A DNA stretch of 7,277 nucleotides from Burkholderiales bacterium (GCA_025354075.1 JANXNO010000566.1:1-7277); one strand, 5' to 3'. Shown: positions 1 through 5,893, counted from the stretch's first letter. Notes: generated from the sequence alone by a model not told the origin. Numbers and translations are program-made.

Positions 1-818
1 GCCGTATCGCTGCACCACTCGCTCCAGCTGCCCGCATAGAGCACGCTGCCGGAGAGTCCAGCGTGTTCCATCGCAATCATGTTGGCCAGGGCCGACACGC
101 CGCTGCCGCATTGATGAATCAATTGCTCCGGCGCGCGGCCTGCGAGGATGGTCTCGAATTCGCGCTTCAATTCGTCGGCCGGTTTGAAAATGCCGTCCCG
201 CAAATTGTTGGGGAACGCCCGATTGAATGCGCCAGGAATGTGCCCGGCAACCGGATCAACCGGCTCCATTTCGCCGCGATAACGCTCTGCAGCGCGCGCG
301 TCGAGAATGCGCCGTGTGGGGTCGGCCAGGGATGCTGCGGTTTGCGCCGCGGTCAGACGCATGTGATCGCGCGGTGATGCAGTGAACTGGGTGGCAGCAC
401 GCACGTTAGGAGCGCTTTCGACGGCGCGACCTTCTTTTTGCCATTGCGCGATACCGCCGTCGAGCACGCGAACCTCGTCATGCCCGACCCAGCGCAACAT
501 CCACCACAAGCGGCCAACAAACATCGCACTGCCTTGGTCATACACCACCACTTTGCTTGCGTTGTTGATGCCTTTCGCGCCCAGTGTGGCTGCAAATTCG
601 TCGATGCCGGGCAATGGATGACGGCCATTGCTGCCGGTTTTGGCACCTGACAAATCCTCGTCAATGGACAGGTAAATCGCTCCGGGAATATGACCGGCCG
701 CATACGCATCGCGGCCAATCGATGGGTTCATCAGGTCATGGCGCGTGTCCACAACGATCAGCTGCGGGTCGTTGAGTTGTGCGGCGAGTTCGGCGGTGGA
801 GATTAGGGGAGATGCCAT
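1..818 (-). CDS. sseA: 3-mercaptopyruvate/thiosulfate sulfurtransferase (tandem rhodanese), 3' end outside window
   Basis: Transfers sulfane sulfur from 3-mercaptopyruvate or thiosulfate to an acceptor via a cysteine persulfide; cytoplasmic, in cysteine/sulfur metabolism. Translation from the ATG at 816-818 stays open to the window edge, giving 272 residues; the family is about 280, so only a short tail and the stop are missing. Two rhodanese domains are visible: residues ~5-135 (VVDTRHD, AGHIPGAIYL, VVYDQGSAMF, RVLDGG) and ~155-270 (ILDARAAERYRG, AGHIPGAFN, YAGSWSEW). The catalytic Cys is C237 in HQCGSGVSALAN. The CGSGV loop is the mercaptopyruvate-type signature, whereas classical rhodaneses have CRKGV. 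Domain 1 lacks a cysteine at the matching place, as usual for the non-catalytic domain. The gene lies 105 bases downstream of dnaG on the same strand. No clear Shine-Dalgarno is seen; the start was chosen because the rhodanese homology begins right after it. Family is certain; exact donor substrate is inferred. Confidence 0.9.
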   Translation of the reverse strand, partial: MASPLISTAELAAQLNDPQLIVVDTRHDLMNPSIGRDAYAAGHIPGAIYLSIDEDLSGAKTGSNGRHPLPGIDEFAATLGAKGINNASKVVVYDQGSAMFVGRLWWMLRWVGHDEVRVLDGGIAQWQKEGRAVESAPNVRAATQFTASPRDHMRLTAAQTAASLADPTRRILDARAAERYRGEMEPVDPVAGHIPGAFNRAFPNNLRDGIFKPADELKREFETILAGRAPEQLIHQCGSGVSALANMIAMEHAGLSGSVLYAGSWSEWCSDT

Positions 819-923
819 ATTGTCTGGATATTAAAAATGACGATGTGGGAGCGGTTTTACCGCGAAGAAAGTACGATCAAGCGCTGCGACGAATCGCGGT
901 GGATCCGATTCCACAATACATCG
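819..923 (-). other. intergenic dnaG-sulfurtransferase
   Basis: Gap of 105 bases between the dnaG stop and the sulfurtransferase start. It contains a small hairpin, GCGGT-TTT-ACCGC (852-864), which is not followed by a clean T-run on the minus strand, so it is not a convincing intrinsic terminator. The two genes may be co-transcribed, or the second may have its own promoter in the AT-rich bases 819-836. Neither can be decided from sequence alone. Confidence 0.4.
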
Positions 924-3026
924 CTAAAACGGCGCATCGTGATGATCCTGAGGACCGGCGGGTTTGCTGCTGTCAAAGTCGAACGGAATGTCGTCCTCAT
1001 CAGCGACGGCGAAATTGGGCTCGTCGAAGGCGTTGTGATGTTCGACCTCGTGGTTGTCGCGATTGTCCGGCGTGGGCAACCGTGCCGGTGCAGCGTTCCT
1101 CGCTGGCGCAGTAGGCGTAACAGGTGCAGCAGGCGCAATAGACAAACGCGCCGCTACGATGGCAGCTCCTGCTGTCGCCATCGTCGGTCGGGAATACACG
1201 CGGGGCGGCGGCGCTGAGCGCAGTTCTGCCGCAGCTTCCTGCTCGGCCGTGGGCGCTGGCCGTCGTGTGCCGAGCGCGAGAATGCCGACGTTCATCAAAT
1301 GCTCCGGCATGGCAATCGCGCGGGCGCTTGGGAACAGACTGCCATCTTCAATTTGCTTGCGAAGTTGCCGGAGCTCTGCTTCCGCCTCTTCATCGCTGAT
1401 GCCGTCGTCGATTTCAGAATCAGCATGCGTTATAAGTCGTGACACTTCAGTGGCAAATTCAGTCTCGCGGAATTGCTCCAGCAACGCGCCGACGTTGGGC
1501 TCGTCCGGAAAGCGAATCGCCACATCGACCACCGCCTGCAACAGCCGCAATACCTGAGGCGCATTGTTCGCGTCTGGGAACTGCATGTCGACCAGATACA
1601 TCGCGAGCTTCGGGCGACCGAGGATACGTCGTGCGCAGGCGAGCACGCGTTGCGTTGCCGGATCGGTGCGCGGCATCGGCGGTCGACGAGCGACGAAGCG
1701 CGTACGCGGGCCTTCGTTATCGGATACTTCCTGCGCCTCTTGAGGCTTCGCCTTGATTGGCGGCAACAAGGTATGTGCCGCGATATTCACATCGCCCTCC
1801 AAAACCTTGGCCAAGACCTCGCGCATCATCGGCGCGCTCACCAGTTCCAGATGCAATCGAGCGGCCGCCGCGCGTCCCGCCCTCGCTTCTGCGCTGTCGC
1901 CCGCATGGCGCACGTTCAACTCGCGAATCCAGTATTCAGACAGCGGCAGCGCATTGGCCACCATCTCCTCAAACGCCGCTTGCCCAAACTCGCGCACGTA
2001 GCTATCGGGATCATGCTCCGTCGGCAAAAACAAAAAGCGCACCTGCTTGCCGTCGCGCAGTGCAGGCAACGCATTCTCCAGCGCACGCCATGCCGCACGC
2101 TGACCGGCGGAGTCGCCGTCGAAGCTGAAAACCACTTCATCCGCAAGCCGCAACAAGCGCTGCGTGTGCGCCTCGGTGGTCGCGGTGCCGAGCGTGGCGA
2201 CGACGTACTCGACGCCGTATTGCGCCAGCGCCACCACGTCCATGTAGCCTTCAACCACCAGCACGCGATTGATTTTGCGGATCGCGGTTTGCGCCTGAAA
2301 CAAGCCGTACAGCTCGCGGCCCTTGCTGAATATCGGCGTCTCTGGCGAGTTCAAATACTTCGGGCCGCCGCCGTCATCCTTACTGCCGAGAATGCGCCCG
2401 CCAAAGCCAATCACCGCGCCCTGCTGGTTGAGGATCGGGAACATCACGCGTTCACGAAAACGGTCGTAGCGCTTGCCGCCGTCACCCGTCGCAATCAAGC
2501 CCGCCGTCTCCAGCAACTGGTTGTCGGCGTAGTCGTCGAATGCCTCGGCCAGCGGCTGCCAGCCTGCCGGTGCCCAGCCGAGATGAAAGCGCCTCGCGAC
2601 GTCGCCGCTGACGCCGCGCTTTTTGAAATATTCAATCGCTATGGGGGATGATTTGAGCTGCTGCTTGTAAAAGCCCGCGGCCGTGATCATCACGTCGAAC
2701 AAGCCACCCGCCTGCGGGTCAGCCTGCCGTGTGTTGTCGTTCGGCACGGTCAAACCGATATTTTGCGCCAGCTCCTCCACCGCATCCGGGAAGCTCTTGC
2801 CCGCGTATTCCATCAAAAAGGTGATGGCCGAGCCGTGCGCGCCGCAGCCAAAGCAGTGATAGAACTGCTTGGTCGGGCTCACCGAAAAAGACGGTGACTT
2901 TTCTTTATGGAACGGGCAGCATGCCTGAAAGTTCTGCCCCGCTTTTTTGAGCGGCACCAGGCGGTCAATCACCTCGACCACGTCGACGCGAGAAAGCAGC
3001 TGGGCAATAAAATCATTGGGGATCAC
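924..3026 (-). CDS. dnaG: DNA primase DnaG, with long C-terminal tail
   Basis: Synthesises RNA primers for the replisome and is recruited by DnaB helicase. From the GTG at 3024-3026 the product is 700 residues. Domains: CHC2 zinc finger with C37, H40, C58, C61; conserved RNA-polymerase core RFRERVMFPI (189-198) and GFGGRIL; Toprim with E259 in VEGYMDV and D303/D305 in FDGDSAG; helicase-binding C-terminal region about 475-600. E. coli DnaG is 581 residues. Here roughly the last 100 are a Pro/Ala-rich stretch followed by an acidic end holding DEDDIPF (676-682 by count from the end) and a terminal DAPF. The frame is open 29 codons further upstream to an ATG at 3113, but those residues are low-complexity, lack a ribosome site, and homologues start at I/M-IP-x-F, so GTG 3026 is preferred. 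A GATAAT hexamer lies 6 bases upstream of that GTG. The usual neighbours rpsU/yqeY and rpoD are absent. Confidence 0.96.
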   Translation of the reverse strand: MIPNDFIAQLLSRVDVVEVIDRLVPLKKAGQNFQACCPFHKEKSPSFSVSPTKQFYHCFGCGAHGSAITFLMEYAGKSFPDAVEELAQNIGLTVPNDNTRQADPQAGGLFDVMITAAGFYKQQLKSSPIAIEYFKKRGVSGDVARRFHLGWAPAGWQPLAEAFDDYADNQLLETAGLIATGDGGKRYDRFRERVMFPILNQQGAVIGFGGRILGSKDDGGGPKYLNSPETPIFSKGRELYGLFQAQTAIRKINRVLVVEGYMDVVALAQYGVEYVVATLGTATTEAHTQRLLRLADEVVFSFDGDSAGQRAAWRALENALPALRDGKQVRFLFLPTEHDPDSYVREFGQAAFEEMVANALPLSEYWIRELNVRHAGDSAEARAGRAAAARLHLELVSAPMMREVLAKVLEGDVNIAAHTLLPPIKAKPQEAQEVSDNEGPRTRFVARRPPMPRTDPATQRVLACARRILGRPKLAMYLVDMQFPDANNAPQVLRLLQAVVDVAIRFPDEPNVGALLEQFRETEFATEVSRLITHADSEIDDGISDEEAEAELRQLRKQIEDGSLFPSARAIAMPEHLMNVGILALGTRRPAPTAEQEAAAELRSAPPPRVYSRPTMATAGAAIVAARLSIAPAAPVTPTAPARNAAPARLPTPDNRDNHEVEHHNAFDEPNFAVADEDDIPFDFDSSKPAGPQDHHDAPF

Positions 3027-3143
3027 AGCGCTATTATCTCTGTTCCAATCCCTTCGCCCGTGCGCGGAGGTGTGTGCTGGCGTAGCTGTTGGCGTGAGGG
3101 TGGTGCGTTTCATTGAGGCGCAGCGTTTGACAAGGAGAACTCC

Positions 3144-3509
3144 ATGATGGGCTACGTCACTCTCGGCAGCAACAACCTGCTGCGAGCCTTTGCTTTCTAC
3201 GACGCGCTGCTCGCCGAGATCGGTGCAAAGCGCAGTTGGGATTCAGAAACCTTTGTCGCCTGGGGCATCAAGCGCGGCCCCGCCCTTGCGGTTGTGAAGC
3301 CGTTCAACGGCGAGGCGGCCACGGTCGGCAACGGCGCAATGGTTGCGCTCGCCATGAAAAACAAGGACGACGTTGATCGCCTTTGCGCCAAAGCGATCAG
3401 TCTCGGCGCGACGGACGAGGGCCCTGCCGGTCCACGCGGCGAAGGCTTTTATGCCGGGTATTTCCGCGATCTGGACGGCAATAAACTCTGCGCGTTTTTC
3501 ATGGGATGA
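3144..3509 (+). CDS. VOC-family (glyoxalase/bleomycin-resistance fold) protein
   Basis: A 121-residue single-domain protein of the vicinal oxygen chelate superfamily, with the pattern of a common proteobacterial subgroup: GYVTLGSNNLLRAFAFYDAL at 3-22, AVVKPFNGEAATVGNG mid-protein, GPRGEGFYAGYFRDLDGNKL near the end. The start has a good ribosome site, AAGGAG at 3132-3137, 6 bases before ATG 3144; a second in-frame ATG follows immediately at 3147 and could equally be used. The usual metal-binding Glu after the DxDGN motif is replaced by Cys (C116), and no His stands at the normal first-strand ligand position. A metal-dependent lyase or dioxygenase role is therefore doubtful and the function unknown. 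It is divergent from dnaG, with 117 bases between the starts, and 78 bases upstream of a response regulator on the same strand. Confidence 0.85.
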   Translation: MMGYVTLGSNNLLRAFAFYDALLAEIGAKRSWDSETFVAWGIKRGPALAVVKPFNGEAATVGNGAMVALAMKNKDDVDRLCAKAISLGATDEGPAGPRGEGFYAGYFRDLDGNKLCAFFMG

Positions 3510-3587
3510 ACGTCCCGGACCGGCAACCCCCGTTTACTTTTGCACCGCCCAGGCACGGCCTGCGCGACCTTCCTGTGGAGCTTGAAC

Positions 3588-4115
3588 ATGTCACTGTTTG
3601 ATTTTTTCCGTAAACGCAGCCCTGTTGCGCCGGTGGAGGTGGTCAACCCGCCCTCGGATCGCCGCCGCCGGGCGCGCGCGCAGGTGCCGCCGGGTACGTC
3701 GATATTGATTGTTGACGACTCGAAAACCATGGTGGCCGCGCTGGGCCGAATGTTGCGCGATAACCATTTTGAGATATTCGAGGCCTTCGACGGCGAATCG
3801 GCGCTTGAGGTGCTGCGCAAAAACAAGCCCAACCTGATCTTTCTCGACATCATCCTGCCCGGTATCAACGGCTTTGAAGTGCTGCGCCGCATTCGCCGCT
3901 CGCAGTACGTCGGAAAAATTCCGGTGATCGCCATGAGCGGCAACGAAGCCGCTACCGAGGAGTACTACATTCGCCGCATTGGGGCCGACGATTTCATGCG
4001 CAAACCCTGCACCCGTGCCGAAGTGTTCGCCCGTGTTGAGCGCCTGCTGAACCTGCAACCCAACGCGTTGGGCACGGAAAGCGACACGGGCATGTTGCCG
4101 CACGATGAGGGCTGA
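3588..4115 (+). CDS. stand-alone receiver-domain response regulator (PilH/PilG/CheY-like)
   Basis: A 175-residue protein with one receiver domain at about 37-155 and no output domain. Receiver residues are all present: acidic pair D43/D44 (LIVDDSKTM), phospho-acceptor D87 (IFLDIILPG), S117 (AMSGNE), and K139-P140 (MRKPCT). It should therefore be phosphorylated by a histidine kinase and act by protein contact, as PilH/PilG/CheY proteins do; no kinase is in the window, so pathway assignment is open. The N-terminus is odd: MSLFDFFRKRS, a short aromatic/basic amphipathic segment, then a Pro- and Arg-rich linker before the domain. ATG 3588 has GGAG at 3577-3580, 7 bases upstream. An alternative TTG at 3540 in the same frame has no support. 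A 20-residue unstructured tail (NALGTESDTG...) follows the domain. Confidence 0.9.
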   Translation: MSLFDFFRKRSPVAPVEVVNPPSDRRRRARAQVPPGTSILIVDDSKTMVAALGRMLRDNHFEIFEAFDGESALEVLRKNKPNLIFLDIILPGINGFEVLRRIRRSQYVGKIPVIAMSGNEAATEEYYIRRIGADDFMRKPCTRAEVFARVERLLNLQPNALGTESDTGMLPHDEG

Positions 4116-4206
4116 AATGTGGGTTCACGGTCGCCGCTCAATTTCTGCCGCCAGCTGCATATTTAGCGGTTGAAATGCAGTACAGCATTGTGTTGAACGT
4201 AACTGT

Positions 4207-4237
4207 TTGCTTGGGGTGGCGTCCCAATATGTATAAA
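4207..4237 (+). promoter_or_regulatory. candidate sigma-70-like promoter for the DSD1-like gene
   Basis: TTGCTT (4207-4212) and TATAAA (4232-4237) resemble -35 and -10 boxes, but the 19-base spacer is longer than the usual 17. If real, transcription would begin near 4244, leaving a leader of about 140 bases that includes the CCGTT repeats. This is inferred from hexamers only. Confidence 0.3.
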
Positions 4238-4247
4238 GTCGACTTTA
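4234..4247. promoter_or_regulatory. 14-base perfect palindrome, possible operator
   Basis: TAAAGTCGACTTTA is a perfect dyad and overlaps the candidate -10 box, the position expected for a repressor site. No regulator gene is adjacent, so the binding protein is unknown. The dyad itself is seen directly; its role is inferred. Confidence 0.35.
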
Positions 4248-4258
4248 AGCAATACTGA

Positions 4259-4314
4259 CCGTTTAGCCCTTATTAGATGGCCGTTTCATTAAGAAGATGA
4301 TGTGCCGTTCAGCC
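4259..4314 (+). repeat. three short direct repeats CCGTTYMRYY
   Basis: CCGTTTAGCC (4259-4268), CCGTTTCATT (4281-4290) and CCGTTCAGCC (4305-4314) start 22 and 24 bases apart, close to two helical turns each. The outer two match at 9 of 10 positions; the middle one shares only the first six bases with the first copy. Such phasing is typical of regulator sites on one face of the DNA, but chance is not excluded for repeats this short. Confidence 0.35.
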
Positions 4315-4335
4315 ACGCAGGAGCCAGAGAAAAAT

Positions 4336-4386
4336 ATGGCACCTTACCCGTGGCGACAGCAGTCAAGGGCTATAGTTAGTCCATGA
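4336..4386 (+). CDS. possible 16-residue leader peptide overlapping the next start codon
   Basis: ATG at 4336 opens a frame encoding MAPYPWRQQSRAIVSP and ends in a TGA that overlaps the ATG of the following gene as ATGA (4383-4386). AGGAG lies at 4319-4323, 12 bases before this ATG, a long but possible spacing. The following gene has no clear ribosome site of its own, so coupling through this short ORF would explain its translation. No homology can be claimed for so short a peptide. Confidence 0.3.
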   Translation: MAPYPWRQQSRAIVSP

Positions 4387-5543
4387 AAATTGAAGCCATC
4401 GCCCCATCTCCATTCGCCCAAATAAACACCCCTGCTGCCGTCATTGACGTGACGCAGATGGCCGCGAATATTGATCGCATGCAGGCGCGCATGAACGCGT
4501 TGGGCGTGCGCTTCCGGCCACACGTCAAAACGAGCAAATGCGTGGATGTGGTGCGTCTTCAAACGCGCGCTGGCGCGTCAGGAATCACGGTGTCCACGCT
4601 CAAAGAAGCGGAGCAATTTTTCGCTGCGGGCATCGTCGATATTCTTTACGCGGTGGGCATCGCGCCGCACAAATTAGCGCAGGCCGCAGCGTTGATCGCT
4701 GCGGGTTGTCGGTTGCGAATTCTGGTTGACAATCTGGCGGCGGCTCAGGCTGTTGCCGCTTACGCCAACACGCATGACATTGCGTTTGACGTATTGATTG
4801 AAATCGACACCGATGGTCATCGCTCGGGCGTGAAGCCAGAAGCGCCTGAGTTGATTGACATCGCGCGGGCATTGACTGCGGACTCGCGCGTGACGCTCGC
4901 AGGTGTGATGACACATGCGGGAGCGAGCTACGCGCTTCATGATGCGGTCGCGTTGCAGCAATTTGCAGAACAGGAGCGCGCGCTCTGTGTGCGTGCAGCA
5001 ACGCGGTTGCGAGAGGCTGGATTTGCGTGTCTGGATGTGAGCGTGGGTTCAACGCCGACGGCACTGTCGGCGCAAACGCTCGACGGCGTCACGGAGGTTC
5101 GAGCGGGCGTTTATGTGTTCTTCGATCTGGTGATGGCCAACGTTGGCGTGTGCAGTCTGGGCGACATTGCGATGAGCGTGTTGACTACGGTGATCGGGCA
5201 TCAGCGTGAGAAGGGCTGGGTGATTGTGGACGCCGGCTGGATGGCGATGAGCCGTGATCGCGGCACACAAATGCAGCAGCTTGACTACGGTTACGGGCAG
5301 GTGTGCGATGCGGCAGGGCAGCCGATTGCAGGCTGCCTGATGGCCAGCGCCAATCAGGAGCACGGCATCGTGGAATGGCGTGATGCGAATGCAGCGCAGT
5401 CAGTCGAGGCGCGGTTTCCGGTGGGTATGCAATTGCGAATTTTGCCTAATCATGCCTGCGCTACGGCCGCGCAGTTTCCAGCGTATGAGGCGTTGGGCGG
5501 TGACGGGATCGTCACCACCTGGCCGCGCTTTTACGGCTGGTGA
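4383..5543 (+). CDS. DSD1-family PLP-dependent enzyme (D-serine dehydratase / D-threonine aldolase-like)
   Basis: A 386-residue fold-type III (alanine racemase-like) PLP enzyme acting on D-hydroxy amino acids. The N-terminal barrel covers about 15-260: TPAAVIDVTQMAANIDRM, then RPHVKTSKC with K49 as the expected PLP lysine, GITVSTLKEAEQF, IEIDTDGHRSG, GVMTHAGASY. The C-terminal beta domain follows, including the metal site LPNHACAT with H357 and C359. In this superfamily His-x-Cys is the zinc pair of eukaryotic-type D-serine dehydratase, whereas characterised D-threonine aldolase has His-x-Asp; this favours a dehydratase-like chemistry, yielding an imine/2-aminoacrylate, but substrate is not provable from sequence. 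Start ATG 4383 fits the family's usual N-terminal length; its ribosome site is weak. A ridA remnant follows after 9 bases, probably once the same operon, which supports the dehydratase reading. Confidence 0.88.
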   Translation: MKIEAIAPSPFAQINTPAAVIDVTQMAANIDRMQARMNALGVRFRPHVKTSKCVDVVRLQTRAGASGITVSTLKEAEQFFAAGIVDILYAVGIAPHKLAQAAALIAAGCRLRILVDNLAAAQAVAAYANTHDIAFDVLIEIDTDGHRSGVKPEAPELIDIARALTADSRVTLAGVMTHAGASYALHDAVALQQFAEQERALCVRAATRLREAGFACLDVSVGSTPTALSAQTLDGVTEVRAGVYVFFDLVMANVGVCSLGDIAMSVLTTVIGHQREKGWVIVDAGWMAMSRDRGTQMQQLDYGYGQVCDAAGQPIAGCLMASANQEHGIVEWRDANAAQSVEARFPVGMQLRILPNHACATAAQFPAYEALGGDGIVTTWPRFYGW

Positions 5544-5552
5544 AATCAAGGT

Positions 5553-5783
5553 ATGAGCATGAATGATTCAAGCCCAATGAGGATGCCAAAACCGATTCAA
5601 CCGACAGGCCTCGCAACGCCCGGCGGGCACTACAGTCATGCTGTGGTGGCGAACGGGTTTGTATTTGTATCGGGGCAGTTGCCGATTGCTGCAGACGGCA
5701 CCAAGCGGGTTGACGCAACGTTCAACGAACAAACCTAACAGGTGCTCGACAATGTGCGCATCGCGCTGGAAGCCGCAGGCAGC
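5553..5783 (+). pseudogene. ridA: ridA (Rid/YjgF family 2-iminobutanoate/2-iminopropanoate deaminase), nonsense mutation and 3' truncation
   Basis: RidA hydrolyses reactive enamines/imines such as 2-aminoacrylate. The recognisable part reads PGGHYSHAVVANGFVFVSGQ, LPIAADGT, then FNEQT-stop-QVLDNVRIALEAAGS. The TAA at 5736-5738 interrupts the conserved helix, where homologues have EQTRQVL or similar. The frame then carries on with RidA-like residues only as far as 5783, after which similarity stops abruptly. A normal RidA is about 130 residues; the catalytic C-terminal half (the conserved Arg and Glu) is missing, so the product cannot be active. Two in-frame ATGs are possible: 5553 and 5559. 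AAGG at 5548-5551 is spaced better for 5559. The remnant lies 9 bases after the DSD1-like gene. The break falls 5 bases before a CRISPR-repeat-like sequence. Confidence 0.88.
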
Positions 5784-5788
5784 ATGAT

Positions 5789-5806
5789 GTTTCAATCCAC
5801 GCCCGC
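5789..5806 (-). CRISPR. partial type I-C-like CRISPR repeat, single copy
   Basis: On the minus strand this reads GCGGGCGTGGATTGAAAC, matching the 3' end of type I-C repeats, whose signature is a (G)CGTGGATTGAAAC end. The 5' half of the repeat is not recognisable and no second copy or spacer follows on either side, so it is not an array. It gains weight from the cas4-like start 5 bases away, in the orientation found in I-C loci (cas4-cas1-cas2-array, repeat reading the same way). Confidence 0.55.
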
Positions 5807-5811
5807 GTCGT

Positions 5812-5856
5812 CCAGTGCTGGAGCGCGGAGAGGGCGATGGGTTCTAAGTCACTCAT
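5812..5856 (-). pseudogene. cas4: cas4 5'-end remnant (15 codons)
   Basis: From the ATG at 5854-5856 the minus strand encodes MSDLEPIALSALQHW. Cas4 proteins of type I-C systems begin in this way, with I-(A/P)-L/I-SALQH followed by Y/W and the CPRQ iron-sulfur cysteine motif. Here homology ends right after the Trp and the frame runs into the repeat-like sequence, so everything from the first cysteine on is gone. Cas4 is an exonuclease that helps trim prespacers for Cas1-Cas2. The remnant is too short for a statistical match; the call rests on the motif plus the adjacent repeat. Confidence 0.55.
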
Positions 5857-5879
5857 GGTGCAAGTGTTACCATTTCAGT

Positions 5880-5893
5880 TCAAGAAAGCTTGA
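5880..5893. promoter_or_regulatory. small dyad upstream of the antitoxin gene, possible operator
   Basis: TCAAGAAAGCTTGA has 5-base arms (TCAAG/CTTGA) around AAAG, 12 bases before the antitoxin start. Type II toxin-antitoxin operons commonly autoregulate through dyads in this place. The arms are short, so this is only a candidate. Confidence 0.25.

Larger units (their letters stand above)
4116..4382. other. 267-base intergenic region with regulatory-looking motifs
   Basis: No conserved gene was found between the response regulator and the DSD1-like enzyme. The stretch is more AT-rich than the flanking genes. It holds a weak promoter-like pair (TTGCTT 4207-4212 and TATAAA 4232-4237, spacer 19), a 14-base palindrome overlapping the second box, three CCGTT repeats, and a possible 16-codon leader ORF that overlaps the next start codon. 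These are listed separately. No terminator hairpin with a T-run was seen after the response regulator. Confidence 0.6.

Noticed and set aside
353..718. 121-codon minus-strand frame overlapping the sulfurtransferase
   Set aside because: The real rhodanese frame is offset from it and shows clear conserved motifs; this one does not.
852..864. Terminator after dnaG
   Set aside because: The stem is only 5 bp and not followed by a T-run on the minus strand.
1473..2651. 392-codon open frame on the plus strand
   Set aside because: It lies entirely antisense to dnaG, and its translation (Arg/His/Ala rich) has no recognisable pattern; it is a by-product of GC-rich coding on the other strand.
3127..3132. 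TTGACA as a -35 box for the VOC gene
   Set aside because: It overlaps the ribosome site and lies 11 bases before the start codon, leaving no room for a -10 box and leader.
3540..3587. Earlier TTG start for the response regulator
   Set aside because: No ribosome site, and it would add residues with no similarity; ATG 3588 has GGAG at good spacing.
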